A stretch of DNA of 64,000 bases from Bacillota bacterium (lineage in GTDB: Bacteria; Bacillota; Clostridia; Christensenellales; Aristaeellaceae). A program made the translations under genes and the position numbers. The notes under the pieces are model-generated. The model made no database searches and had not been told where the DNA came from. It worked only from the letters and a program-made list of their open reading frames with translations. The stretch is taken from contig JAEYRW010000104.1 in NCBI GenBank assembly GCA_023435435.1, forward strand, positions 1 to 64,000, in the 5' to 3' direction. Shown piece by piece: positions 54,412 to 63,107 of the stretch (positions are counted from its first letter, which is position 1; each line of letters opens with the position of its first letter).

Positions 54412-54993
54412 TCAGACGACGCGCCTTTTGCGCAGTGAAACGGGTTTCCCAAGCACTTCCGACATGACGACGGCGCGCTTGAGATCCGCAACATTTGAAA
54501 AGTACCCATGGGACGACCGCCGCGGCGCGGCGGGGACCTTTGTCCCGACCGCGCTGTGGGCCGACGCGGGCTTCATGCCCTCCGTGGAAGCAATTCCCTG
54601 GGTGGAAACCCTTCCTTCCCCGGAACCCAATCCCTGGGTGGAGACAGTCCCCTCCGTTGAAGTGAGCCCTTCGCCAAAAGGCGCGACCTTCTTCGGGATG
54701 GGTTTGACCTCCTCGAACGCCTGACTGAAGTTGACCGCGGGGTCCTTCCGGTTCTGTTGGTCCGACGCGGCCTGTTCGAGGCGGTCGATCATCTCCCGGA
54801 GGGAGCTGGCGCCATTCCATGCCTTCGGCTTTGCCGCGCTTTCGTGGGCCGACGTCGCCTGCGGCTGATTCTGCTCGTAGGGGATCGTAGGCTTTTGCCC
54901 GCTGCGCTTTGCCTGGCTCTGCTGTGCGGATTTGACGACCCTCCCGATGAGAGAAGCCACCGCAACCAGCGCCAGAAGTCCGGATATGTTCAC
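54412..54993 (-). CDS. Flotillin-operon protein with signal anchor and Thr/Gly repeats (193 aa)
   Basis: The N-terminus has a hydrophobic anchor (MNISGLLALVAVASLIGRVV). A Gln/Ala-rich segment, a helix (SLREMIDRLEQAASDQQN) and a degenerate repeat block (EGLTSTEGTVSTQGLGSGEG, ~107-140) follow. The end DLKRAVVMSEVLGKPVSLRK resembles a short motif often found in proteins encoded next to floA in Bacillota. No named function is known to me. It lies 21 bases after floA. Confidence 0.75.
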   Translation of the reverse strand: MNISGLLALVAVASLIGRVVKSAQQSQAKRSGQKPTIPYEQNQPQATSAHESAAKPKAWNGASSLREMIDRLEQAASDQQNRKDPAVNFSQAFEEVKPIPKKVAPFGEGLTSTEGTVSTQGLGSGEGRVSTQGIASTEGMKPASAHSAVGTKVPAAPRRSSHGYFSNVADLKRAVVMSEVLGKPVSLRKRRVV

Positions 54994-55014
54994 GAATCGG
55001 GCCTCCCTTCGCGC

Positions 55015-56007
55015 TTACTTGCCCGGCTGGGGCGCGCCGGATTCGTCCGCGCCGGCAATGGACGCGCGCATGCGCGTGTCGGAAATCACGTTTTGCATCT
55101 GGTAATAGTCCATGACGCCCAGCTTGCCGTTGCGCAACGCGTCCGACATGGCGCGCGGCACCTCCGCCTCGGCCTCGACGACCTTCGCGCGCTGGGCCTG
55201 CACCTCTGCGACCATTTCCTGCTCGCGTGCGACGGCCATGGCGCGCCGTTCCTCGGCCTTCGCCTGGGCGATCTTCTTGTCCGCTTCCGCCTGATCCATC
55301 TGAAGCTGCGCGCCGACGTTTCTGCCCACGTCCACGTCCGCAATGTCGATGGAAAGAATTTCAAACGCCGTGCCCGCGTCGAGGCCCTTGGAGAGCACCG
55401 TGCGCGAGATCTTGTCCGGGTTTTCGAGAACTTCCTTATGGGTGGAGGCGGAACCGACGGTGGTGACGATGCCCTCGCCCACGCGGGCGATGATGGTTTC
55501 CTCCCCCGCGCCGCCCACGAGCCTTGCGATGTTCGCGCGCACGGTGACGCGCGCCTTGGCGCGCAGCTCAATGCCGTCCTTGGCGATGGCCGCGACCACC
55601 GGTGTTTCGATGACCTTTGGATTGACGGACATCTTGACGGCTTCCAGCACGTCGCGGCCCGCCAGATCGATGGCGCGGCTCTGCTCAAATTCCAACGGAA
55701 TCTGCGCCGACTGCGCGGCGATGAGCGAATCGACCACCCGGTCGACGCTGCCGCCCGCCAGAAGGTGTGCCTCGAGCTCGTTCATGTTGACGTCAAGGCC
55801 GGCCTTTGTGGCCTTGATCATGGGGAGCACCACCCGCGACGGGTTGACCCGGCGGAACCGCATGCCCACCAGCGAGAAGATGGAAATCCGGACGCCCGAA
55901 GCCGCGGCGGAAATCCACAGCCCCAGCGGAAAAAAGCTGAAGAACACGATCAACACCACGATGATCGCGACGATCAGCACCAGAAGCAAGATAACGGACT
56001 CAGTCAT
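55015..56007 (-). CDS. floA: Flotillin-like protein FloA
   Basis: This 330-aa membrane scaffold organises ordered lipid domains. The N-terminal membrane hairpin is [20 protein letters not shown] (~8-28). The SPFH/PHB-like domain has [20 protein letters not shown] and [20 protein letters not shown], and the Glu/Ala-rich coiled coil [20 protein letters not shown] (~245-295) follows. It follows nfeD by 16 bases, the standard nfeD-floA pair. Confidence 0.95.
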   Translation of the reverse strand: MTESVILLLVLIVAIIVVLIVFFSFFPLGLWISAAASGVRISIFSLVGMRFRRVNPSRVVLPMIKATKAGLDVNMNELEAHLLAGGSVDRVVDSLIAAQSAQIPLEFEQSRAIDLAGRDVLEAVKMSVNPKVIETPVVAAIAKDGIELRAKARVTVRANIARLVGGAGEETIIARVGEGIVTTVGSASTHKEVLENPDKISRTVLSKGLDAGTAFEILSIDIADVDVGRNVGAQLQMDQAEADKKIAQAKAEERRAMAVAREQEMVAEVQAQRAKVVEAEAEVPRAMSDALRNGKLGVMDYYQMQNVISDTRMRASIAGADESGAPQPGK

Positions 56008-56023
56008 ATGGATACCTCTCCTC

Positions 56024-56527
56024 TCACGCGTCGCGTTCCTTTACGACAATCCGGTTGCCCTCCACGCGCTCCACCTCCACGGACTTGCCCGCGGGAATGA
56101 AGTCGCCTTCGGAAACAACGTTGAGCTTTACGCCGTCGAACTCCCCGATGCCCGCGGGCCGAAGAATCGTCTTTGTCACGCCCGTGTGGCCCACGAAATA
56201 TTGCAGGTCGTTGGTCTGCGGCGTCTCCACCTGCGTGGACACGTCGTGCAGGACAAGCCTCGACTTTGAAAGCCGTCCCCTGGACGCGGAATGGATGCAG
56301 ATCGAAAGCGCGATGCACAAAAGCGCCACGATGATCAGCACCATGATGAGCGCCTGCAGCGGCGTGGGCTTTGCCATGACGATGCCGCCCACCAGCAGCA
56401 GAAGTCCGACGATTCCCGGCGCGCCGAAGCCCGGGATGTACATCTCCACCACCACGAGCGCGAAGCCCACCACGAGCATCACGATCGACGGAAAGTATTC
56501 GATGATCATCGCCGATACGCCGTCCAT
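56024..56527 (-). CDS. NfeD-like protein with OB-fold domain
   Basis: This 167-aa protein starts at ATG 56527 behind GGGAGGTG. Two or three transmembrane helices are at ~10-80 ([20 protein letters not shown] with the conserved G-F-G-A-P-G-I-V-G turn). The C-terminal OB-like NfeD domain (~105-167) has [20 protein letters not shown] and [18 protein letters not shown]. NfeD proteins partner flotillins in membrane domains. Confidence 0.93.
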   Translation of the reverse strand: MDGVSAMIIEYFPSIVMLVVGFALVVVEMYIPGFGAPGIVGLLLLVGGIVMAKPTPLQALIMVLIIVALLCIALSICIHSASRGRLSKSRLVLHDVSTQVETPQTNDLQYFVGHTGVTKTILRPAGIGEFDGVKLNVVSEGDFIPAGKSVEVERVEGNRIVVKERDA

Positions 56528-56626
56528 GTAAACACCTCCCCGAATACGGTTTGCCTCCATGATACCACGCACAGGCCCGTGCCGCCACCGGATCGCGCCC
56601 ATTCGTCCTTTCGCGCGTCCCAACTG

Positions 56627-57007
56627 TCACTTGGCGCGCGCAAGCTTTTCTGCCACGCCCGCGTCGCTGGACGCGAACCGGTAGAGGCAAAGCTCCCCCG
56701 GCGTCACGTAGCGCGCCTCGGCGTGCTCCAGGGCTTTCGGCTCGCCGGAGGCAATTTCAACCTCATAATATAAGATAATAAACTCCCGGAACTCCCTTTC
56801 AATCCGCGCGTCGAAAATATTCCCGATCCGCGCGTCGAAGCCCAGCTCCTCCCGGAGCTCCCGCGCAAGGCATTCCTCCGGCGTTTCGCCCGGCTCCATT
56901 TTTCCGCCCGGGAACTCCCACACGCCCGCAAGCCGCTTGCCTTCGGGCCGGCGGCAGATCAATATCCGCCCGTCCCGACGCAAAATGCCCGCCGTAACCG
57001 CGATCAT
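56627..57007 (-). CDS. Nudix hydrolase (MutT-like)
   Basis: This 126-aa protein has the Nudix box GGKMEPGETPEECLARELREELGF-type signature (~35-57: G, E, REL, EE, G present). The flanking VWEFPGGK and the C-terminal LEHAEARYVTPGELCLY fit the MutT/8-oxo-dGTPase group. It probably removes oxidised nucleotides. The start ATG is downstream of its own promoter. Confidence 0.92.
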   Translation of the reverse strand: MIAVTAGILRRDGRILICRRPEGKRLAGVWEFPGGKMEPGETPEECLARELREELGFDARIGNIFDARIEREFREFIILYYEVEIASGEPKALEHAEARYVTPGELCLYRFASSDAGVAEKLARAK

Positions 57008-57029
57008 GACAACAGCCCCTTTTTCAGAA

Positions 57030-57058
57030 ATTATACCATAACATAACGCGTTTCGCAA
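57030..57058 (-). promoter_or_regulatory. Promoter of the Nudix gene
   Basis: The minus strand has TTGCGA (57053-57058), 17 bases and TATAAT (57030-57035), 23 bases before the start codon. Confidence 0.8.
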
Positions 57059-57062
57059 TCAT

Positions 57063-57098
57063 AAAAGACCGCCCGGCGTCCCGGACGGCCCTTCTTTT
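57063..57098 (-). terminator. Terminator of the two-component/htrA unit
   Basis: On the minus strand GGCCGTCCGG pairs with CCGGGCGGTC (two G-U pairs, loop GACG, 57067-57090), and TTTTAT follows. The stem lies between the htrA end with its intergenic repeat and the Nudix promoter. Confidence 0.75.
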
Positions 57099-57102
57099 AC
57101 TC

Positions 57103-57221
57103 ATACCAATGGAGTAGAATAGCTGGAGCGAGTCGTAGCAGCGCTACGATGAACGGAGGGCGACGACACGGGCGGAAAAAGATCCGGCGCGACGACGCGT
57201 CATTATTTGGAATTCGTATCA
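57103..57221. repeat. Intergenic repeat, copy B (~119 bp)
   Basis: This copy opens with ATACCAATGGA and closes with ATTTGGAATTCGTATCA, like the element at 20671-20818. The shared ~55-bp right end contains GGAAAAAGATCCGGC and CGACGACG; the left halves differ. Its last bases overlap the htrA stop codon. The stretch 57008-57218 holds only this element, a terminator and the Nudix promoter. Confidence 0.65.
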
Positions 57222-58382
57222 GTCCCCGAGGAGCCTGAGTTCCACGTTGAACGTCAGCTTTTCGTACTTTTCGAGGGTGTTTCCGTTCTGGTCGTAGTAG
57301 CGGTACACGGTCAACTCCGCCGTGTCGCCCACCTTAAGGGTATCGATGACCGCGGTGAGGTCTGCGTAGCTGGAGACGCGGGTGCCGTTGATCTCGGTGA
57401 TGATGTCGTAGGGAAGAATTCCCTGCTCCTCGGCGGAGCTGCCCGCCGTCACCTGCTTGACGATGACGCCCGCGGGCGGATAATTGCGGGTGGGCTCGTC
57501 CGGGCCCTCAAAGTCCGCCACGCCCACGCCCAGCATGGGGCGGGAAACCTTGCCGGTGGTGATGATCTCGTCGATGAGGTCCTTGACCGAATTGATGGGC
57601 ACGCAGAAGCCGAGGCCCTCGTACACGGAGGAATCGGAATAGGAGAGCTTGAGGGTCGGAATGCCCACCAGCTCGCCCTTGGAATTGAGCAGCGCGCCGC
57701 CGGAGTTGCCGGAATTGATGGCCGCGTCCGTCTGAATGACGGAGACGGAGCGGGTGAAGTTGCCCGCGGAAATTTCCTTTCTCTCAAGGCCGGAAATGAT
57801 GCCGGAGGTCACGGTGCCGTAAAGCACATACTCCGCGGCGCCGGGATTTCCGATGACGATGGCCAGCTCGCCAATCTGCAGGCTGTCGGAATCGCCCAGC
57901 GCGATGGGCGTCGCGTCGGAAGGCGCATCCTCGGAAAAGCGCAGGATGGCGATGTCGGTGCCGTTGTCGTAGCCCACCAGCGTGCAGGCCATCTCGGTGC
58001 CATCGAGCCACACGATCTTGTAGCTGTCCCCGTCCTCGACGACGTGATAATTGGTCAGGATGTAGCCGCCGTCTCCGTCCTCCGCGTCGCGGATGTATGT
58101 GCCGGAGCCGTAACCGATCTCCTGCTCTGTGGTTCCGCTCGCGCCGGACGTCCATGTCTGGGCCGACTCGATCACCTGCACCACGGAGGGCCGCACGTTC
58201 GCCGCGATCTCGGGAATGGGATTGTCTGAGGAATACACGGCGTCATAGCCCACGACGTTATTTGTGGCCGATTCCGCCCGCGCGTTTTTCACGAACACAA
58301 ACGAACCGACGCCGCCGCCGATGAACGCCACCGCGAACACCGCCGCGAGAAGCAGGCTGAATCTCGCCTTTGCGCCTTTCAT
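57219..58382 (-). CDS. htrA: HtrA/DegP-like serine protease, membrane-anchored, PDZ domain
   Basis: This 387-aa protein degrades misfolded proteins outside the membrane. The N-terminal anchor is LLLAAVFAVAFIGGGVGSFV (~10-29). The catalytic triad is His113 (LTNYHVVED), Asp143 (NGTDIAIL) and Ser227 (NSGNSGGALL). A PDZ domain follows (~285-370, VKQVTAGSSAEEQGILPYDI). It follows the sensor kinase by 84 bases but has its own promoter carrying the same direct repeats as the regulator operon. Its stop lies in an intergenic repeat. Confidence 0.94.
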   Translation of the reverse strand: MKGAKARFSLLLAAVFAVAFIGGGVGSFVFVKNARAESATNNVVGYDAVYSSDNPIPEIAANVRPSVVQVIESAQTWTSGASGTTEQEIGYGSGTYIRDAEDGDGGYILTNYHVVEDGDSYKIVWLDGTEMACTLVGYDNGTDIAILRFSEDAPSDATPIALGDSDSLQIGELAIVIGNPGAAEYVLYGTVTSGIISGLERKEISAGNFTRSVSVIQTDAAINSGNSGGALLNSKGELVGIPTLKLSYSDSSVYEGLGFCVPINSVKDLIDEIITTGKVSRPMLGVGVADFEGPDEPTRNYPPAGVIVKQVTAGSSAEEQGILPYDIITEINGTRVSSYADLTAVIDTLKVGDTAELTVYRYYDQNGNTLEKYEKLTFNVELRLLGD

Positions 58383-58418
58383 GAATGGACCCTTCTTTCA
58401 TTTCCTTTTTCCGGGCAC

Positions 58419-58462
58419 AGTATAAATCGTATATTTGTGCCCGTCATGAACAAACTGTAAAC
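58419..58462 (-). promoter_or_regulatory. Promoter of htrA with 11-bp-spaced direct repeats
   Basis: The minus strand has ATGACG (58442-58447), 17 bases and TATACT (58419-58424). Two direct repeats, GTTTAC (58457-58462) and GTTCAT (58446-58451), lie 11 bases apart and touch the -35, as for an OmpR/PhoP-type activator. GGGCACA and TGTGCCC arms also flank the -10 region. Confidence 0.75.
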
Positions 58463-58466
58463 ACGG

Positions 58467-59918
58467 TCACGAAGGCTGCTTGGGACCTTCCGCCGCGTCC
58501 AGGGCAAACCGGAACGCCGTCTCCCCGCCTGCCGATGTCGCGGCGATGCGCGCGCCGTGCTGGTCGAGGATGGATTTCACAATGGCGAGCCCCAGCCCCG
58601 TACCCATGCCGGAAGTGTGCGCCTTGTCCGCCTTGTAGAACCGATCGAATACGTGGGGCAAATCGGCCTCCGAAATGCCCGCGCCGTTGTCGGACACCCG
58701 CACGGAGACCTTACCGTTCTGCCGCGCGACCTTGAGCTTCAAAACGCCGCCCTTTTCCGGCAAAAATTTCACCGCGTTGTCCACGAGGTTCGTGATCACC
58801 TGGTTGATCCGGTTCTGGTCGGCGTCCACGTAGCACGCCTCGTCCGGCAGTTCGACCTCCACGTCGCACCCCTTCGCGTCGATGCGCCGTTCAAAGGAGA
58901 TGAGGATGCGCCGCACCTGTTCGTTGATGTCGTAGGCGCTCTTTTCCATGGGAAACTTGCCGGATTCGATGCGCGAGAGATTCAGAAGATCGTTGACCAG
59001 TGTGGTCAGCCTCTTTGTCTCGTCCATGACCACGCACAGATACTTCCCCGTTTCCTCGGGCGGGATGGTGCCGTCCATCATGCCCTGCACGTACCCCTTC
59101 ATGCTCGTCAGCGGGCTCCTGAGCTCGTGGGACACGTTGGCGACGAAGCTTCTGCGCGAGTCCTCAAGCTCGGAAAGCGCCTGGGCCATGTCGTTGATAG
59201 AATCCCCCAGCGCCTGCAGCTCCCCGCCGCAGGAGAGGGCCACGCGGCTGCTGAGGTCGCCGTGGGCAAAATCCTTCACCGCGCGGCTGATGGCCTTGAC
59301 GGGCTTTGTCTGTCCGCGCGCCAGGAAGTACGAAAGTATTATGCCCATCGCGAGCACAATCGAACTGACTGGCAGGATCTTCACAAGGAGATCGCCAAAA
59401 TGTACCTTGAGGGATTGAACCGGCACGTGCAGAAGCACCGCGCCCACCACCTCGCCCTCCGAGTACGTCCAGGGAACGCCGATGGTCACGATCTCGTCGC
59501 CCAAATCGGGAAACAGCCCCTGCACGCGAATCTCCTGCCCGGTCTGAATGATGGCCAGCTGCGCGAGCACCGCCTCGGAGGTGATCTCCCCGATGGTGTT
59601 CCAGTTGCTGTCGATGTACAGGGCGTCGCCGGAGGAATAGCTTACGATCCAGATGTCGGCCGCGTAATTTTTCTTGATGTCGTTGATCTTCGAGAGGATG
59701 ATGTAGCGCATGGTCGTGTTGTCGCGCACATAGCTGATGGCGTTTAGGTGGGCCATATACTCCGCCACCTCGCGCGCCTGATTCCGGACCTCGTTCTCAT
59801 AGCTCTGCTGACGCTCGTTTTGCAAAACCGCTGCGAGCGTGCCCATCAATAGTCCCACGGTCGCGATGGTCAGCGCCACAAACGCCAGAAACATGCGCCA
59901 GAAAAGCGACGTACGCAT
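58467..59918 (-). CDS. Sensor histidine kinase (HAMP, HisKA, HATPase)
   Basis: This 483-aa protein has two membrane helices (~8-32 and ~183-200), enclosing an extracytoplasmic sensor domain of about 150 residues. A HAMP domain (~201-253) is followed by the phospho-acceptor His264 in VANVSHELRSPLTSMKGY. The ATPase domain has the N box VITNLVDNAVKFLP, G1 VRVSDNGAGISEADL and G2 GMGTGLGLAIVKSIL. It pairs with the response regulator 54 bases upstream. The layout is like the PhoR/ResE/CssS type. Confidence 0.94.
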   Translation of the reverse strand: MRTSLFWRMFLAFVALTIATVGLLMGTLAAVLQNERQQSYENEVRNQAREVAEYMAHLNAISYVRDNTTMRYIILSKINDIKKNYAADIWIVSYSSGDALYIDSNWNTIGEITSEAVLAQLAIIQTGQEIRVQGLFPDLGDEIVTIGVPWTYSEGEVVGAVLLHVPVQSLKVHFGDLLVKILPVSSIVLAMGIILSYFLARGQTKPVKAISRAVKDFAHGDLSSRVALSCGGELQALGDSINDMAQALSELEDSRRSFVANVSHELRSPLTSMKGYVQGMMDGTIPPEETGKYLCVVMDETKRLTTLVNDLLNLSRIESGKFPMEKSAYDINEQVRRILISFERRIDAKGCDVEVELPDEACYVDADQNRINQVITNLVDNAVKFLPEKGGVLKLKVARQNGKVSVRVSDNGAGISEADLPHVFDRFYKADKAHTSGMGTGLGLAIVKSILDQHGARIAATSAGGETAFRFALDAAEGPKQPS

Positions 59919-59972
59919 TCATTTTCCTCTATTTCATCGTTATTTCGCGGTCCGCCGACCGCGAAACGTACC

Positions 59973-60659
59973 TTATTTTGTCTCGAACTTGTAGCCGACG
60001 CCCCAGACGGTCTTGATGGACCAGCCCATTTCCTCGCCGTCGGTAAGCTTTTCGCGCAGGCGCTTCACGTGCACGTCCACCGTGCGGGAATCGCCGAAAA
60101 AGTCATAGCCCCACACGGACTCGAGCAGCTGCTCCCGGGTGTAGACCATGCCCGGATGGCTGGCGAGATAGTAGAGCAGCTCGATTTCCTTTGGCGGCAT
60201 TTCGAGCTCCTTGCCCAGGCACGTGACCGTATACTGGCTGATGTTGATGGTCAGGCCCGGGAACATCAGCTCCTTTTCGGGCGCGTCCCCCGCCTGATAG
60301 CGCCGGATGACCGCCTTGATGCGCGCCACGAGCTCCTTGGTGTCGAAGGGCTTGACCACGTAATCGTCCGCGCCCAATTCCAGCCCCAGCACCTTGTCGA
60401 AGGTCTCGTCCTTGGCGGTGAGCATGATGATCGGGATGTTGGAAACCTTGCGCACCTCCCGGCACACCTGCCATCCGTCCATGCCGGGCAGCATCAGGTC
60501 GAGCAGCATCAGGTTGGGCGGCGACGCCTTGAACGCCTTTACCGCCTCGTCGCCCCGCGCCGCCTCCGCCACGTCGAAGCCCTCCTTTTCCAGATAAAGC
60601 TTCACCAACTGCCGGATGTTCGGGTCGTCGTCCACAAGAAGTATCTTCGTCTTCATCAT
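59973..60659 (-). CDS. OmpR/PhoB-family response regulator
   Basis: This 228-aa protein has a receiver domain with Asp54 in LMLLDLMLPGMDGW and Lys in DDYVVKPFDTKEL (~103). The C-terminal winged helix has LPPKEIELL-like MPPKEIELLYYLASHPGMVY and RTVDVHVKRLREKL. A GGGGGG site precedes the double ATG. It leads the operon with the kinase. Direct repeats in its own promoter and in that of htrA suggest it controls both. Confidence 0.94.
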   Translation of the reverse strand: MMKTKILLVDDDPNIRQLVKLYLEKEGFDVAEAARGDEAVKAFKASPPNLMLLDLMLPGMDGWQVCREVRKVSNIPIIMLTAKDETFDKVLGLELGADDYVVKPFDTKELVARIKAVIRRYQAGDAPEKELMFPGLTINISQYTVTCLGKELEMPPKEIELLYYLASHPGMVYTREQLLESVWGYDFFGDSRTVDVHVKRLREKLTDGEEMGWSIKTVWGVGYKFETK

Positions 60660-60679
60660 TCTAAATCCCCCCGTTCCGA

Positions 60680-60712
60680 ATTATAGCGCCATAAAATGAA
60701 CCAGTTATGAAC
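60680..60712 (-). promoter_or_regulatory. Promoter of the two-component operon with GTTCAT direct repeats
   Basis: The minus strand has TATAAT (60680-60685) without a good -35. GTTCAT occurs at 60707-60712 and 60696-60701, exactly 11 bases apart, overlapping the -35 position. This is the layout of a promoter activated by a PhoB/OmpR-type dimer, pointing to autoregulation. Confidence 0.75.
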
Positions 60713-60727
60713 AAATAATATACATAT

Positions 60728-60753
60728 GCGCGCCCGGGAAGCCCCGGGCGCGC
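60728..60753 (-). terminator. GC-rich hairpin after mutS2
   Basis: Arms at 60728-60738 and 60743-60753 pair perfectly over 11 bp with a 4-base loop, 6 bases after the mutS2 stop. No T run follows. It separates mutS2 from the two-component promoter. Confidence 0.55.
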
Positions 60754-60758
60754 CGCAT

Positions 60759-63104
60759 TCATTTGAGGGTCACCACGGTTACGCCGTCCTCGCCCTCGCC
60801 GTACCGGCCCAGCCGGAATTCCTCCACGGCGGGATGGGCCTTCAAGTGCTTTTGCACGCCTGCGCGCAAGACGCCCGTGCCCTTTCCGTGGATGATGTTC
60901 ACCTCGTGGAGCTTGTTGATGGCCGCGCCATCCAGGAACATGTCCACCGCCAGAATCGCCTCCTCGGTGTTCATGCCGCGCACGTCGCACTCCCGCTCCA
61001 CTGCCCGGGGCGCCACGGAAATTTTGCTGCCGCCCCGGGGCTTCTTGGTTTTTTCGGGCGCGCAGAGCCGCATGTCTCTCAGATTTGCCTTCAATTTCAT
61101 GGCGCCCGCCTGCACGGTGCACTCGCCCTTGGCATCCGGCGCGGTCAAAACCGTCGCGCGCGCGCCGAGGCTGGTCAGCTCCACCGTATCGCCGACGTTC
61201 ACCGTCTCCGGCGCCGCGCCCGCCACGTCGGACACAATTTTTTCGGAATTCTCGTCGATGCCCGCCTGCAGCCGTCCGCGCAGCTCGTGAAGCTCGTGCT
61301 CCTTGACGTTTGCCCCGGCGCGGGTCTTCTTGAGGTCGGCGATGATGGATTCCGCCTCGCGCTGGGCCTTCTGGAGCACCCTTTTCGCGTCCGCCTTGGC
61401 TTTTTTCATCTCATCTTCGCGGCGGGAGGACATCTCGCGCCGAAGCGCCTCCGCCTCGTCCCTGAGGCGCGTGGTCTCGATGTGCGCCTGTTCCGCGAGT
61501 TTTCTTTCCTTCTCGGCGATCTGGCGGTGGTACTCCGCGTTGGCAATGACGTCCTCGAAGCGCACCTGATCCTTGGTAAGCCGCTCGCCCGCGTCCCGGA
61601 TGAGGAAGTCCGGCAGCCCCAGCTTTCTTGAAATCTCAAATGCGTTGGACTTGCCCGGCACGCCGATTGAGAGCCGGTAGGTGGGCCGGAGGGTTTCCAC
61701 ATTGAATTCCACCGACGCGTTTTCGACGCCCCTTGTGGAGAGCGCGAACACCTTCAGCTCGCTGTAATGGGTGGTGGCCAGGGTCGTGACCTTTCTCGAA
61801 AGAAGGTATTCGAGAATCGCCATGGCCAGCGCCGCGCCCTCGGTGGGATCGGTGCCCGCGCCCAGCTCGTCAAACAGCGCCAGCGACCGCTCCGTCACAC
61901 CGTTCAGGATGCGGACGATGTTGGTCATGTGCGAGGAGAACGTCGAGAGCGACTGCTCAATGGATTGCTCGTCACCGATGTCCGCGAACACCTCATCGAA
62001 GATGGCCATTTCGCTGCCGTAGTTGGCCGGGATGAGGAGTCCCGCCTGCGCCATGCAGGAAAGGAGCCCCACCGTCTTGAGGGTCACCGTCTTGCCGCCC
62101 GTGTTGGGGCCGGTGACGATGAGCGTTGTGAAATCCCCACCCATCCAAAGGTTGGAAGGCACGACCTTCTCCGGGTCGATGAGGGGATGGCGCGCCGCGA
62201 TGATATTGAGCCGCCCCTCGGTATTGAGCTTGGGCCGGACGGCCTTCATCTGGCGGCCCAGCATGGCCTTGGCAAACACCATGTCCAGTTCGGAAAGGAT
62301 GGCGAGGTTGTGGCGGATGAGCTCCGCGTCGGGCGCCACGCGCGCGGAAAAATCCGCGAGGATGCGCTCGATCTCCCGCTTTTCCTTCAAGATCCATTGC
62401 TTCAGTTCGTTCCCCGCCTCCACCACCGCCATGGGCTCGATGAACAGCGTCGAACCGCTGCCCGACTGGTCGTGCACAAGCCCAGGCACGAACTGCCTGC
62501 ATTCGGCCTTCACCGGCACCACGTAGCGGTCGCTGCGCATGGTGATGATGGTGTCCTGCAAATACTTCGCCATGGAGGACGAGTGGACGATGGAATTGAG
62601 CTTGTCGCGCACGCGGTCGCCAATCTGGCGCATGTGGCGGCGGATGTCGTAAAGGTCCTGGCTGGCGCGGTCGGCGATTTCGTCCTCGGAAAGAATGGCG
62701 TTGTAGATTTCTTCCTCGAGGTTGCGGTTGGTACTGAGCCGGGCGCCCATCTCGGTCAAAATCGGCGTGTCCTCCCGGTCGGTGACCAGCGCCGTGCGCA
62801 TCACCCGCGCGGCCTTGAGCGCTTCCGCCACGTCGAGCAGCGCCTTCTGGGAAAGCGTCGAGCCAACGGCAGCCAGTTTGAGATATTCGCGCACGTCCTT
62901 GAAGTAGGCCGTGGGATTCGCGCCCGAATACGCAAGGATGGTGTCGGCCTCCTCGGTCTGATTCTGGAGCCTGATCACCTTTTCCGGCTCCGACAGGGGC
63001 TCCAGAACGCGCACGGCGTCCCTGCCCATGTCCGTCACGGCGTAGACCGCGAGCATTTCGCGGATCTTGGGAAATTCAAGTACCCGCAGATTCCGTTCCT
63101 GCAT
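60759..63104 (-). CDS. mutS2: Endonuclease MutS2 (with Smr domain)
   Basis: This 781-aa protein suppresses homologous recombination and, in B. subtilis, splits collided ribosomes (RqcU). The MutS core has the P-loop VTGPNTGGKTVTLKTVGLL (~335), Walker B SLALFDELGAGTDPTEGAAL (~410) and LATTHYSELK. A long coiled coil (EKERKLAEQAHIETTRLRDE, ~515-600) and the C-terminal Smr nuclease domain follow (CDVRGMNTEEAILAVDMFLD and IHGKGTGVLRAGVQKHL). It overlaps nothing and follows the U32 gene by 3 bases. Confidence 0.95.
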   Translation of the reverse strand: MQERNLRVLEFPKIREMLAVYAVTDMGRDAVRVLEPLSEPEKVIRLQNQTEEADTILAYSGANPTAYFKDVREYLKLAAVGSTLSQKALLDVAEALKAARVMRTALVTDREDTPILTEMGARLSTNRNLEEEIYNAILSEDEIADRASQDLYDIRRHMRQIGDRVRDKLNSIVHSSSMAKYLQDTIITMRSDRYVVPVKAECRQFVPGLVHDQSGSGSTLFIEPMAVVEAGNELKQWILKEKREIERILADFSARVAPDAELIRHNLAILSELDMVFAKAMLGRQMKAVRPKLNTEGRLNIIAARHPLIDPEKVVPSNLWMGGDFTTLIVTGPNTGGKTVTLKTVGLLSCMAQAGLLIPANYGSEMAIFDEVFADIGDEQSIEQSLSTFSSHMTNIVRILNGVTERSLALFDELGAGTDPTEGAALAMAILEYLLSRKVTTLATTHYSELKVFALSTRGVENASVEFNVETLRPTYRLSIGVPGKSNAFEISRKLGLPDFLIRDAGERLTKDQVRFEDVIANAEYHRQIAEKERKLAEQAHIETTRLRDEAEALRREMSSRREDEMKKAKADAKRVLQKAQREAESIIADLKKTRAGANVKEHELHELRGRLQAGIDENSEKIVSDVAGAAPETVNVGDTVELTSLGARATVLTAPDAKGECTVQAGAMKLKANLRDMRLCAPEKTKKPRGGSKISVAPRAVERECDVRGMNTEEAILAVDMFLDGAAINKLHEVNIIHGKGTGVLRAGVQKHLKAHPAVEEFRLGRYGEGEDGVTVVTLK

Positions 63105-63107
63105 GAT

